Source: Zobellia uliginosa
GTDB lineage: Bacteria > Bacteroidota > Bacteroidia > Flavobacteriales > Flavobacteriaceae
DNA: 64,000 nucleotides
Assembly: GCF_900156625.1 (NCBI RefSeq)
Contig: NZ_FTOB01000005.1
Location: 62,001-126,000 of the forward strand
Direction: 5' to 3'
The notes beneath the pieces were generated by a model. That model was given only the letters and a program-made list of their open reading frames with translations. It did not search any database and was not told the origin of the DNA. The translations under genes were made by a program, and so were the position numbers. Positions 1-8,532 of this stretch are shown here, one piece after another. Every line of letters begins with the position of its first letter. Positions within the stretch are counted from its first letter, which is position 1.

Positions 1-1956
1 CAAGTATACGAAACCGCCCGTTTAGAAGAGGTTATCGGAGATTTTGTGCAATTGAAAAAGTCGGGTTCTAACTTTAAGGGGCTCAGCCCTTTTTCCGACG
101 AGCGGACACCTAGTTTTATGGTGTCTCCCGTAAAACAGATCTGGAAGGATTTTAGTAGCGGAAAGGGTGGAAATGTGGTAGCTTTTTTAATGGAGCACGA
201 ACATTTTACCTATCCGGAAGCCATAAAATACTTGGCGAAAAAATACAATATAGAGGTAGAGGAGACAGAACGTACCGATGAGCAACGGCAAGAGGCCGAT
301 GAGCGTGAGAGTATGTACCTGGTTTCTGAATATGCACAGAAGCACTTCGCCCAAATGTTATGGGAGAGTGAGCTGGGCAAGGCCATTGGATTGAGTTATT
401 TTAAGGAAAGGGGCTTTGCCGAAGACACCATAAAAAAATTCAATCTTGGCTATTGCCTCGATCAGTGGGACGGTTTTACCAAGGCTGCCCTAGAGGAAGG
501 TTACAAGCTGAACTACCTTGAAAAAACAGGACTTACCATTGTAAAACACGAGGGTCAAAACCCGAATAACCCAAAAACCTTTGATCGGTTTAAAGGACGG
601 GTAATGTTTCCGATACATTCCATGAGCGGTAGGGTCTTAGGATTTGGAGGGCGTATTCTTGGTAATGATAAAAAGGCCGCCAAATACCTTAATTCCCCCG
701 AAAGCGATATCTATCATAAGAGCAAGGTGCTTTACGGGATCTATTATGCCAAACAGTCTATAGCCAAAGAAGATAATTGTTATTTGGTAGAAGGGTATAC
801 CGATGTGATACAGTTCTATCAAAGGGGAATTCACAACGTGGTATCTTCTAGTGGTACGGCCCTAACGCCTGAGCAGATACGGCTGATCAATAGGTTGACG
901 AAGAACATTACGGTTCTTTTTGATGGCGATGCTGCCGGCTTACGTGCGTCTTTGCGCGGTATCGACTTAATTTTGGAACAGGGCATGAACGTCAAGGTCT
1001 GTACTTTTCCGGAAGGGGAAGATCCAGATAGTTTTGCCAAGAATAACGCCCTTGAAGATGTACAGCGTTATCTCGAGGAAAAATCGCAAGACTTTATACA
1101 GTTCAAGGCCGGCCTACTGGCCCAAGAAGCTGCCAACGATCCCATAAAGCGGGCCGATACGGTTCGTGATATCGTACAGAGTATCTCTAAAATACCCGAT
1201 GCGATCAAGCGTGAGATATACGTTCAGGAATGTGCCAACATCATGAAGGTATCCGAAGGGGTGCTGTTCAGTACTTTGGCCCAAATGGGTAAGAAGGTAG
1301 CCTCCGATACCGCAAAAAAACAACAACCACCGCAGACGGCGTTCGATGTTGTAAAGAACGAAGCGCCCCAAGAGAAGGTCGATGTGCAATATTTGCTCGA
1401 GCGTAAGATTATTGAACTGTTGTTGCTTTATGGGGAAGAAAAACAAGAGTTTGAAGATTTGGTGCTCAAAGAAAACGAGAAGGGTGATCTGATACTTGAG
1501 CCAGAGTCGATAGAGGCCAAGGTATACGAAAAAATTTATTTGGACCTGCAAGATGATGAAATCGAATTGGCGAACGAGCAGTTTCGAAATATTTATTATA
1601 AACTCATTGAAGCATTGAATCAAGATACCAACTTTACGATAAATACTTTTTTAAGTGGCTTGGATCAGTCGTTAGTATCGGAAATTTCCTCTATATTGAT
1701 GGAAGAGGAAAAGTATGTGCTTCACAGTTGGGAAAGAAAGGATATTTATCCGAAAGAGAAGAAAAAGGGGGTGGCCCAGTTGGTAAGTGAGACCATTTTG
1801 ACCTTGCGTTGTTTTCTTATAAAAAAGCGTATGATATCCCTGCAAGAGCATACGAAGGAAAGTCAACAAGACCATAGGGAAACCCTAGAGGAGATTATGA
1901 ACTACCTCCAGCTCAATAAATTGTTGAACAAGAAGCTGAACCGGGTGCTTTCTTGA
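1..1956 (+). CDS. dnaG: DNA primase DnaG (5' end outside window)
   Basis: DnaG makes the RNA primers for chromosome replication. The reading frame is open from base 1 (reads Q-V-Y-E-T-A-R-L-E-E-V-I-G), so only the first few codons are missing. In order: N-terminal CHC2-type region (bases about 60-200), the primase core, a Toprim domain with EGYTDV (from base 790) and DGDAAG (from base 922), then a C-terminal helicase-binding region. The four zinc ligands normal in the CHC2 ribbon (Cys-x-x-His and Cys-x-x-Cys) are replaced here by Ser, Ser, Asp and Ser (LSPFS and KDFSSGKGG). The flanking TPSFMVSPVKQ stretch is intact, so the fold is kept without visible zinc binding. I recall the same change in other flavobacterial primases, but this is not verified. 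Confidence 0.96.
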   Translation, partial: QVYETARLEEVIGDFVQLKKSGSNFKGLSPFSDERTPSFMVSPVKQIWKDFSSGKGGNVVAFLMEHEHFTYPEAIKYLAKKYNIEVEETERTDEQRQEADERESMYLVSEYAQKHFAQMLWESELGKAIGLSYFKERGFAEDTIKKFNLGYCLDQWDGFTKAALEEGYKLNYLEKTGLTIVKHEGQNPNNPKTFDRFKGRVMFPIHSMSGRVLGFGGRILGNDKKAAKYLNSPESDIYHKSKVLYGIYYAKQSIAKEDNCYLVEGYTDVIQFYQRGIHNVVSSSGTALTPEQIRLINRLTKNITVLFDGDAAGLRASLRGIDLILEQGMNVKVCTFPEGEDPDSFAKNNALEDVQRYLEEKSQDFIQFKAGLLAQEAANDPIKRADTVRDIVQSISKIPDAIKREIYVQECANIMKVSEGVLFSTLAQMGKKVASDTAKKQQPPQTAFDVVKNEAPQEKVDVQYLLERKIIELLLLYGEEKQEFEDLVLKENEKGDLILEPESIEAKVYEKIYLDLQDDEIELANEQFRNIYYKLIEALNQDTNFTINTFLSGLDQSLVSEISSILMEEEKYVLHSWERKDIYPKEKKKGVAQLVSETILTLRCFLIKKRMISLQEHTKESQQDHRETLEEIMNYLQLNKLLNKKLNRVLS

Positions 1957-1988
1957 TCGGTTAAGGTGAAAACAAAATATTGGGGCAT

Positions 1989-2016
1989 AAAAAAACCCTA
2001 ATGAAATCATCAGGGT
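1989..2016 (-). terminator. Rho-independent terminator after the response regulator
   Basis: Read on the minus strand this is a stem ACCCT-G-ATGA / TCAT-T-AGGGT followed by seven T. It lies about 25 bases past the stop codon of the minus-strand response regulator. On the plus strand there is no T tract, so it serves the regulator rather than dnaG. Confidence 0.8.
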
Positions 2017-2040
2017 CTGTACGTCTTACGAAGGGTCTTG

Positions 2041-2670
2041 TTAGTACAATTCTAACGCTTTTGCCTGTTGCAAAAGATCCACCATATTGTCTACGTTTAA
2101 TTTTTTCATCAAACGCGCCTTATAGGTGCTGACCGTTTTTTCGTTTAAGTTCAAACCGATGGCAACATCTTTGTTTCGCTTCCCGCTAGCTAGTAATTTC
2201 AGTACTTCCACCTCACGTGTAGAAAGTTTTCTAAAGAACCTTCTTGGTTTTTGTGTACCTTCATCGAAAGCCAATCGTTGGGCGAGTTCGTTCGTGATGA
2301 ACATGTTACCTTCGCTTACTTTTTTTACTGCAGTGATAATGTAATCGATGTCAGAAGCTTTCGAAAGATATCCAAAGGCACCGGCACGAATTGTACTTAA
2401 TGCATACACGTCTTCTGATTGACCGCTGTACATTAATACTTTTACGTTAGGGTGTTCTTTTTTGATTTTTCTTAGCGTGGCTATTCCATTGATTTCAGGA
2501 ATGTCCATTTCCAGCATTACGACATCGGGACTTGTACTTTCCAATTTTTTGAAAAGTTCCGAAGTCGTTGATACTGCACCTACCATTTCAAACCCATTTG
2601 CAGATTCAAGAACATTAGTCACACCCATTCTAATAATGGGATGGTTGTCCGCAATTAATACTTTTATCAT
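2041..2670 (-). CDS. NarL/LuxR-type response regulator with Glu at the phosphorylation site
   Basis: This is a two-domain transcription regulator of 209 residues: a receiver domain (about 1-120) and a LuxR-type helix-turn-helix (about 148-205, LSTREVEVLKLLASGKRNKDVA). The usual phosphate-accepting Asp is Glu54 (V-V-M-L-E-M-D-I-P). The acidic pair near the N-terminus is Asp8-Asn9 instead of Asp-Asp. Ser82 and Lys104 of the switch are present. Glu at this site often mimics phosphorylation, so the protein may be active without a kinase, and no histidine kinase is adjacent. It stands alone between dnaG and nadE with its own terminator. The target genes are unknown. Confidence 0.93.
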   Translation of the reverse strand: MIKVLIADNHPIIRMGVTNVLESANGFEMVGAVSTTSELFKKLESTSPDVVMLEMDIPEINGIATLRKIKKEHPNVKVLMYSGQSEDVYALSTIRAGAFGYLSKASDIDYIITAVKKVSEGNMFITNELAQRLAFDEGTQKPRRFFRKLSTREVEVLKLLASGKRNKDVAIGLNLNEKTVSTYKARLMKKLNVDNMVDLLQQAKALELY

Positions 2671-2841
2671 GTTGATAGTTTTAATCTAGATCAATAAACG
2701 CTTGTTAGCCCGTCTAAAAATACTGACATGCAATGTAAGGCTTAAAAATCTAATTCTTTAAACAAATTTGCTATTTTTTTCATAAAAAACGGGCTTTTTA
2801 TGAATTTATTCGATTAGACTACCGCCTTTTAGGTCAAGTTG

Positions 2842-3630
2842 CTATATTAAGCTGTGTGGTATTTCGCATACGGGTATCGGAATCATCTTGTGGCGGTTAG
2901 CGGAATTAAACTTCGTATAGATTAGAAAGACTTCCTTGTCACGACCAGTAAAATCATCGGCGCTCTTACCTTCTTCCTTCATTTTCATCGCCCATTCCAG
3001 TTCAGGATAGCTTGCGCCTATCTGATCTTCGTCGGTACGGTCATCGCCCCACAGGCCGTCTGTTGGCGCCGCTTTTTGAATATCGTCGTTAACCCCTAGA
3101 ACACGGGCTATTTCGTATACTTGGGTCTTTAATAGGTCGGCAATCGGGCTAAGGTCGACACCACCGTCTCCGTACTTGGTGTAAAATCCTACACCGAAAT
3201 CTTCTACCTTGTTTCCCGTTCCGGCAACTAAGTAGCCATCAAGGGCCGCAAAATAATAAAGTGAGCTCATGCGCAAACGTGCCCTGGTGTTGGCCAAGGC
3301 CATAAAACGCTCCTCTTCGTTTTCAACGGGTGGGAGTGCGGCAACAAGGCTGTCAAATACCGGTGTTAGGTTTACGGCCTGCCGTTTTACATTTTTAAAG
3401 TTGTGCTGTAGCCACTCAATATGTCGGGAAGCCCTGGTAACCTGATTTTCGGCCTGATGTATCGGCATTTCGAGACATAAAAGCTCAAGGCCTGTTTTGG
3501 CACAGAGCGTAGAAGTTACCGCAGAGTCGATTCCTCCTGAAATGCCGATGACAAATCCTTTCATTTTTGCGTTTACGGCATATTCTTTTAACCAGTCAAC
3601 AATATAATCTATTACCTTTTCTGTCTGCAT
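2842..3630 (-). CDS. nadE: NAD synthetase (ammonia-dependent NadE)
   Basis: NadE catalyses the last step of NAD synthesis, the ATP-dependent amidation of deamido-NAD. At 262 residues it is the short NadE without a glutaminase domain. The ATP-pyrophosphatase loop SGGIDS is at residues 31-36, and the NAD-binding segment with GTGNKVEDFGVGFYTKYGDGG lies in the middle. The frame is open further upstream to 3807, but that extension runs into the divergent gldB gene. The ATG at 3630 (MQTEKVIDYIVDWL) gives the normal family N-terminus, so I chose it. Only about 50 bases separate this start from that of gldB. Confidence 0.95.
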   Translation of the reverse strand: MQTEKVIDYIVDWLKEYAVNAKMKGFVIGISGGIDSAVTSTLCAKTGLELLCLEMPIHQAENQVTRASRHIEWLQHNFKNVKRQAVNLTPVFDSLVAALPPVENEEERFMALANTRARLRMSSLYYFAALDGYLVAGTGNKVEDFGVGFYTKYGDGGVDLSPIADLLKTQVYEIARVLGVNDDIQKAAPTDGLWGDDRTDEDQIGASYPELEWAMKMKEEGKSADDFTGRDKEVFLIYTKFNSANRHKMIPIPVCEIPHSLI

Positions 3631-3656
3631 AGGATGTTCATTTTGTCGGAATCGAC

Positions 3657-3664
3657 TAACTTTG
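3657..3664 (+). promoter_or_regulatory. -7 promoter box for gldB-gldC
   Basis: An exact Bacteroidota -7 element (TAACTTTG, consensus TAnnTTTG) lies 19 bases before the TTG codon at 3683. A matching -33 TTTG at the ideal distance is not clear. The box overlaps the upstream TTG at 3662, which argues against that codon as the translation start. Confidence 0.5.
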
Positions 3665-3682
3665 TGCCCTAAAATTAATGTC

Positions 3683-4684
3683 TTGAGGTTAAATATTGAA
3701 ATCAATCGGAAATTACTTTCTAAACTGGCGACGTTTTTTGTCATTTTTATAATTTCTACCTCATTTATCGGGTGTAAAGAAAGTGTAAAGCTGTCTGAAG
3801 ATGTCAAGAAGATAAAATTAGATGTGCAAATCGATAGGTTCGATAAGGAATTTGCAGCGGCCCGACCCGAAGATTTGCCGGTATTGAAGAAAAAGTACCC
3901 CTATCTGTTCCCGAAACAGTATTCAGATAGCGTTTGGGTAGCCAAAATGCAGGATACGATTCAGGTGGAGCTTTTAGACGAGGTGGAAAAGGCCTTTTCC
4001 GATTTTTCGGAAGAGGAGCAGTCGCTCGAGCTTTTGTTCAAGCATATCAAATATTATTTCCCACAATTCGATGCGCCAAAGGTCGTAACGGTTACTTCCG
4101 ATGTCGATTATAGTAACCGTGTTATTTTGACCGATACACTATTGCTTATAGGCCTTGATAACTACTTGGGTCCCGACCATAGGTTTTACGTCGATATTCA
4201 AAAGTACATCAGGGCAGATCTAGACAAACGCTATTTAACGGTTGATGTGGCCAGTGCCTTTGCCAAAAAAGTGGTGCCCGCCCCAAATGACCGAAGCTTT
4301 TTGGCGCAAATGATCTACTACGGCAAAGAACTCTACCTTAAGGATAGATTGTTGCCCTTGGTAACGGAAGCCCAGCGGATCAATTATTCCGAAGAACAAT
4401 TGGCCTGGGCCATAGCCAATGAAGAGCCGATATGGCGGAATTTTATCGAAAGGGAATATTTATATAGTACCGATAATAAGTTAGGGCCGCGCTTTCTTGA
4501 CCTGGCTCCTTTTTCGAAGTTCGGACTGGAGCTCGATAATGAGTCGCCGGGACGTATTGGCCGGTTTATAGGTTGGCAGATCGTAAGGGCGTTTATGGAT
4601 AGGAACGAGTTAAGCTTGCAGCAAATGCTCAATTTGCCGGCAGAGGAAATATTTAAAAAATCAAATTACAAACCGAAGAAATAA
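3683..4684 (+). CDS. gldB: Gliding motility lipoprotein GldB
   Basis: GldB is a lipoprotein needed for flavobacterial gliding and linked to the type IX secretion machinery. The protein has an N-terminal hydrophobic segment ending in a lipobox (TSFIGC), followed by the family body with D-R-F-D-K-E-F and a C-terminal IGRFIGWQIVRAFMDRNE stretch. No ATG is available near the 5' end. The frame opens at TTG 3662, but that codon lies within a promoter box, so TTG at 3683 is preferred. It gives a 31-residue signal ending at the lipid-carrying Cys, and a protein of 333 residues. gldC follows after one base, so the two are co-transcribed. Confidence 0.9.
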   Translation: MRLNIEINRKLLSKLATFFVIFIISTSFIGCKESVKLSEDVKKIKLDVQIDRFDKEFAAARPEDLPVLKKKYPYLFPKQYSDSVWVAKMQDTIQVELLDEVEKAFSDFSEEEQSLELLFKHIKYYFPQFDAPKVVTVTSDVDYSNRVILTDTLLLIGLDNYLGPDHRFYVDIQKYIRADLDKRYLTVDVASAFAKKVVPAPNDRSFLAQMIYYGKELYLKDRLLPLVTEAQRINYSEEQLAWAIANEEPIWRNFIEREYLYSTDNKLGPRFLDLAPFSKFGLELDNESPGRIGRFIGWQIVRAFMDRNELSLQQMLNLPAEEIFKKSNYKPKK

Positions 4685-4685
4685 T

Positions 4686-5018
4686 ATGGCAAAGTTGCAC
4701 ACTTCAGAAATAACGTTGAAAGTTGGTTTAGACGAAAACCGCGTACCCGAAGAACTTACATGGTCGGCTCAAGACGGGGGAATAGACAACGAAGAGGCCA
4801 AAGCCATGCTTTTATCGGTTTGGGACAGTAAGTCGAAAGAATCGCTCAAGATAGACTTATGGACAAAAGATATGCCCGTTGATGAAATGAAAATATTCTT
4901 CCATCAGACTTTGGTTTCTTTGTCCGATACCTTTATGAAAGCTACCCAAGACGAGAAAATGACCGCAACGATGAAGGATTTTTGTGATTATTTTGCGGAA
5001 AAATTGGACTTGAAATAA
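4686..5018 (+). CDS. gldC: Gliding motility protein GldC
   Basis: GldC is a small soluble protein (110 residues) always found next to gldB in gliding flavobacteria. In Flavobacterium johnsoniae it improves motility without being strictly needed. The sequence begins MAKLHTSEITLKVGLDENRVPEELTW and contains no signal peptide or membrane segment, so it is probably cytoplasmic. It starts two bases after the gldB stop and ends 9 bases before the convergent pirin gene. Its biochemical role is unknown; the call rests on whole-length recognition and context. Confidence 0.92.
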   Translation: MAKLHTSEITLKVGLDENRVPEELTWSAQDGGIDNEEAKAMLLSVWDSKSKESLKIDLWTKDMPVDEMKIFFHQTLVSLSDTFMKATQDEKMTATMKDFCDYFAEKLDLK

Positions 5019-5027
5019 GGGGCTTGC

Positions 5028-5741
5028 CTAATTGGCCATTGGGACTTCCATTAAAAGGATTTTTGAATTTTCAAGATAGGAGAGGTCTATACGTTCGACT
5101 TCCTCTATTCCCAATCCGTCCCTTTTGTCCAAGGCAATACCGTTGGCTGTACATTTTCCTTCCAAAAGAAAAATATAGACGCCGTTTGAAGGGTCTTTAA
5201 GTTCGTAGGTGGTCTTTTGGCCTTTGTCAAAATCGCCTAGGTGAAACCATGCATTTTGATAGATCCAAATGCCGTCGTCATCGGCATGGGGCGAAACTAT
5301 CTGTTGTAGATTGTTCTTAAGGCTGTCGGGCTTTAGGCTGATTTGGTCGTAACGCGGACTCACGTTGACCTTGTTGGGGAGTACCCATATTTGCAGGAAT
5401 TTTACCTGCCGGTCGCGACTTTTGTTCTTTTCACTATGTTGTATTCCTGTTCCGGCACTCATGGCCTGTATGTCGCCTTGACGTATGGTTGTGGTGTTGC
5501 CCATATCGTCTTTGTGTTCCAAGTCGCCCTCTAGGGGAATGGAGATGATTTCCATATTCTTGTGGGTGTGGGTGTTAAAACCCATTCCGGCGGCTACTTG
5601 GTCGTCGTTGAGCACTCTCAATACACCAAAATTCATGCGCTCGAGGTCATGGTAGTTGGCGAAGCTGAAGGTGTGGTAGCTGTTTAGCCAGCCGTGGTTG
5701 GCGTGGCCTCTCGTATCTGCTTTGTGTATTGTGGTGCGCAT
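5028..5741 (-). CDS. Pirin family protein (YhhW-like bicupin)
   Basis: A 237-residue bicupin of the pirin family. The N-terminal cupin carries the metal-binding set His58, His60 (THTHKNMEI), His102 and Glu104 (GIQHSEKN). Pirins bind iron, and some (YhhW) show quercetin dioxygenase activity in vitro, but the physiological substrate is generally unknown. The C-terminal cupin (about 140-237) lacks an obvious metal site, as is usual. It is a single gene, convergent with gldC, and the beta-lactamase gene lies upstream on the same strand. No regulator is adjacent. Confidence 0.9.
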   Translation of the reverse strand: MRTTIHKADTRGHANHGWLNSYHTFSFANYHDLERMNFGVLRVLNDDQVAAGMGFNTHTHKNMEIISIPLEGDLEHKDDMGNTTTIRQGDIQAMSAGTGIQHSEKNKSRDRQVKFLQIWVLPNKVNVSPRYDQISLKPDSLKNNLQQIVSPHADDDGIWIYQNAWFHLGDFDKGQKTTYELKDPSNGVYIFLLEGKCTANGIALDKRDGLGIEEVERIDLSYLENSKILLMEVPMAN

Positions 5742-5770
5742 AGTGTTAGGCTTTTGAATATTGTATTGGG

Positions 5771-6514
5771 TTATTGTGCCGTACTAAAAAGGGAAATGGT
5801 ATAATCCAGTAATTCGATGCTTCCGTATTCCCCGTGCCCGGGAATGGCCGTTTTAAGGTCGGGGTAGCTTGCTTTTATCTTTTTGATGGTAGTGCTCCAT
5901 TCGTTGGTGTTCGCATCACCTAGGTATCCTTTGGTGGCATTGAGCGATTTGAGGGCGCATCCCCCGAAAAGGAGGTGTTCGCTAGGGATATAACTTACAA
6001 TGTTGTCTTTGGTGTGGGCCTCGCCAAAATGACGGTTAACTATTTTTTGCTTCCCAATGGTGAGTTCGTTGGTGGTGTCAAAACCAATTTGTGGAACTGG
6101 GTTTCCTTCCTTTTTTGCGAGTTCTATGGTTGTGTTGCTTGCATAGGAGGGAATGTTCAGTTCGTGAAAGGCCTCGATCCCGCCAAGGCAGTCGTCGTGA
6201 AAGTGGTTGATGACCACGGCCTTGATCTGTTGTTTTTTGGTTTCGGTTATCCAGCGGATGAGTTCTTCGGAAGTTTCGTTGTCGGTGGGTGTATCGAAAA
6301 CAACGGCCTGGCCATGGTTTATGTAGATAAGTCCGTTACAGGCTACTTTTCCGAAGTCTTCGGTCGATAGGTAAGAGATATGGATAAAGCTGTTTTTGGA
6401 AAGTGGGATGATTTTTAAGTCCTCGCTACTGTAAGTTAAGGCGTGTTGTTGTGACTTACAGGAAAAGAAAGCTGTTATCAAGAACAAAAGTACTACGGTC
6501 GATTTGTGGGGCAT
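5771..6514 (-). CDS. Subclass B1 metallo-beta-lactamase, predicted lipoprotein
   Basis: A zinc beta-lactamase that would hydrolyse penicillins, cephalosporins and carbapenems. All six B1 zinc ligands are visible: His104-x-His106-x-Asp108 (HFHDDCLGG), His167, Cys186 (FGGCALKS) and His227 (IPGHGEYG), matching standard His116/118, Asp120, His196, Cys221 and His263. The Cys after Asp108 and the Lys three residues after Cys186 resemble CcrA of Bacteroides. The N-terminus (MPHKSTVVLLFLITAFFSC) looks like a lipoprotein signal with Cys19, so the enzyme is probably membrane-anchored, as NDM-1 is. The 247-residue length is normal for B1. No mobile element flanks it, which suggests an intrinsic chromosomal enzyme. 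Confidence 0.9.
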   Translation of the reverse strand: MPHKSTVVLLFLITAFFSCKSQQHALTYSSEDLKIIPLSKNSFIHISYLSTEDFGKVACNGLIYINHGQAVVFDTPTDNETSEELIRWITETKKQQIKAVVINHFHDDCLGGIEAFHELNIPSYASNTTIELAKKEGNPVPQIGFDTTNELTIGKQKIVNRHFGEAHTKDNIVSYIPSEHLLFGGCALKSLNATKGYLGDANTNEWSTTIKKIKASYPDLKTAIPGHGEYGSIELLDYTISLFSTAQ

Positions 6515-6560
6515 GGCTTTGTTCTTTTAGGTACATAAATATATAGTTTTACATTGCATT

Positions 6561-6941
6561 ATGAAAGATTCCGATATTGAAAAACTCGTTTTTATCTACA
6601 ACGCCGATTCTGGTTTGAAAAACGCATTGTTAGATAGTGCCCACAAAATTTTAAACCCCAGTACCTATAATTGCAATTTATGCGATATTACTTTTGGGGT
6701 ATTTACCGAGAATAAAATTTGGAAGCGATTTCGGGAGGAAACCGATTTGGAAATGGAGTTTTTGCACAAAGATGAATACAAGAAGCAATACGCTTCCAAG
6801 TTTGGCAATAAGTTTAGCTTTCCGATTATATTGGCACAGAGCAATGGAGAGCTTCAGGTATTTGTTTCTACGGAGGAAATGAATACCATTGAAGATGCAC
6901 GATCGTTAATACGACTTATCGAAAAAAGGATCAGGGCTTAA
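6561..6941 (+). CDS. Conserved protein of unknown function with a CxxC pair
   Basis: A 126-residue soluble protein I do not recognise functionally. Similar proteins occur in other flavobacteria and are sometimes labelled GTPase, but I see no P-loop. The N-terminal half holds a single CNLC motif (Cys38, Cys41) followed by [16 protein letters not shown], and the C-terminus is basic. The arrangement could suit a thiol or metal site. It is divergent from the beta-lactamase gene with 46 bases between, and its stop overlaps the stop of engB by four bases on the other strand. Confidence 0.75.
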   Translation: MKDSDIEKLVFIYNADSGLKNALLDSAHKILNPSTYNCNLCDITFGVFTENKIWKRFREETDLEMEFLHKDEYKKQYASKFGNKFSFPIILAQSNGELQVFVSTEEMNTIEDARSLIRLIEKRIRA

Positions 6942-7555
6942 GCTTTTGTAGCCTTAAAAAAGTCGGCATTGATGTTGTCTATAAAATTGAGTACGTCATC
7001 GCGGCCATAGCCCTTTGACGAGGAAGTGATAAAATAGGAGGGGGCTTCTTCCCATACCCCGTTCAGTAATTCCGAGATATAATTGTTTACGTTTTCTTCT
7101 ATGGCCTTGGCCTTTAGTTTGTCGGCTTTGGTAAAGATAATACAAAACGGAATGTTGTTCTCGCCCAGCCATTCCATGAATTCCATGTCTATTTTTTGCG
7201 GCTCGTGGCGAATATCGACCAGAACAAAGGCGCAGACCAGCTGCTCGCGTTTTATAAAGTAGTCGGTAATATATTTTTGAAAAGTTTTCTTGCTTTTTTT
7301 TGATACTCGGGCGTAGCCATAACCGGGTAAATCGACCAAAAACCAATTGCCGTTGATCTTAAAGTGGTTGATCAATTGGGTCTTGCCCGGTCGGCCCGAT
7401 GTTTTGGCCAGGCTTTTTCGCTCGGTAAGGCTGTTGATCAAAGATGATTTGCCAACGTTTGATCTTCCGATAAAGGCGTACTCGGGCAAGGGTTCGTTGG
7501 GGCACTTGGCCACATCGGTATTGCTGATTACGAAATTTGCCGATTTAATATTCAC
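6938..7555 (-). CDS. engB: Ribosome biogenesis GTPase EngB (YsxC/YihA)
   Basis: EngB is a cytoplasmic TrmE-Era-type GTPase needed for assembly of the large ribosomal subunit. The GTPase motifs appear in order: G1 GRSNVGKSS (residues 30-38), G2 threonine in [10 protein letters not shown]3 DLPGYGYA, G4 TKADK, and G5 around SSSKGYG. The length of 205 residues is standard. It follows the alpha/beta hydrolase gene on the same strand after 32 bases and is probably transcribed with it. Confidence 0.96.
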   Translation of the reverse strand: MNIKSANFVISNTDVAKCPNEPLPEYAFIGRSNVGKSSLINSLTERKSLAKTSGRPGKTQLINHFKINGNWFLVDLPGYGYARVSKKSKKTFQKYITDYFIKREQLVCAFVLVDIRHEPQKIDMEFMEWLGENNIPFCIIFTKADKLKAKAIEENVNNYISELLNGVWEEAPSYFITSSSKGYGRDDVLNFIDNINADFFKATKA

Positions 7556-7587
7556 CTTTAAGCTTGTTTAAGAGAAGAGTAGGGTTG

Positions 7588-8352
7588 TTAAAAATTGCGT
7601 TTGGTCAGCCAGCTGTCAAGGATCTCGTTGAACTTGTCAGGATGCTCCATCATAGGGGCGTGACCACACTTTTCGATCCAGTAAAGATCGGAGTCGGGTA
7701 GCAGCTCGTGAAAGAGGTTGGCTACGTCGGGTGGCGTTACACTGTCGTTCTCTCCCCAAATAATACATATAGGGGTGTTCATTTTAGGAAGGTCGTCGGC
7801 CATATTGTGGCGGATGGCACTTTTGGCAATCGCCAAGGTCTTTATGATCTTTTTGCGGTCGTTGACGGTGGCAAACACCTCGTCTACGATTTCTTTGGTG
7901 GCAATCTCGGGGTCGTAAAATACATCTTGGGCCTTTTTCTTTATGAACTCATAATCGCCTCGTCTTGGATATCCATCGCCCATAGCGCTCTCGTACAATC
8001 CGGAACTTCCGGTTATAATGAGGGCCTTTACCATTTTTGGATAGAGTTTCGTGTGCAGGAGGCCGATATGTCCTCCGAGGGAATTGCCTAGTAGTATAAC
8101 GTTGTCAAGTTGCTTGAACTCAATGAATTTGGCCAAGAACTTGGCAAATTGCTTTACATTGGTCTTAAGCATTGGCATGTCGTAAATAGGTAGCTCGGGT
8201 ATGAGCACCTTATACCCCTTTTTGGGAAAGTATTCGGTAACACCTTGAAAGTTGCTTAGTCCTCCCATAAGACCGTGTAAAATAATGATTGGCGTTCCTT
8301 CGCCTATCTCTATATACCGGAATTTTCCTTCCTTAATTAAATTTTTTTCCAT
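7588..8352 (-). CDS. Alpha/beta hydrolase
   Basis: A 254-residue alpha/beta-fold hydrolase without a signal peptide. The oxyanion motif HGLMGG (residues 26-31), the nucleophile elbow GNSLGG (Ser91), the acid Asp203 (WGENDSVTP) and the catalytic His231 (KCGHAPMMEHP) form a complete triad. The substrate cannot be told from sequence; carboxylester hydrolysis is the most general guess. A -7 promoter box lies about 26 bases upstream, and engB follows, so the two probably form an operon. Confidence 0.88.
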   Translation of the reverse strand: MEKNLIKEGKFRYIEIGEGTPIIILHGLMGGLSNFQGVTEYFPKKGYKVLIPELPIYDMPMLKTNVKQFAKFLAKFIEFKQLDNVILLGNSLGGHIGLLHTKLYPKMVKALIITGSSGLYESAMGDGYPRRGDYEFIKKKAQDVFYDPEIATKEIVDEVFATVNDRKKIIKTLAIAKSAIRHNMADDLPKMNTPICIIWGENDSVTPPDVANLFHELLPDSDLYWIEKCGHAPMMEHPDKFNEILDSWLTKRNF

Positions 8353-8377
8353 TCAAGATACTTCTTGGTCTGTTGGT

Positions 8378-8385
8378 CAAAGATA
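8378..8385 (-). promoter_or_regulatory. -7 promoter box for the hydrolase-engB operon
   Basis: On the minus strand this reads TATCTTTG, an exact match to the Bacteroidota TAnnTTTG element, 25 bases before the hydrolase start codon. No clear TTTG is seen at the ideal -33 distance. Confidence 0.45.
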
Positions 8386-8532
8386 GGCATAATCCTATTA
8401 TGACTTGGTTACAAGTATAGTTCAATAAAGCGAGAATTGGCCATTATTTTTCATTCAGCGGTCAAAAACGCCATTTTTTTCCAAGCAAATTTAACCACAA
8501 GTTATGCCGAAAACCCACTATTTATTAACAAA

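Noticed and set aside
1114-1623. A 169-codon frame antisense to dnaG with hydrophobic stretches.
   Set aside because: The hydrophobic look comes from reading acidic and lysine-rich codons of dnaG backwards.
3631-3807. A longer NadE with 59 extra N-terminal residues.
   Set aside because: The extension runs through the divergent gldB start and its signal peptide, and NadE family proteins begin near MQTEKVIDYI.
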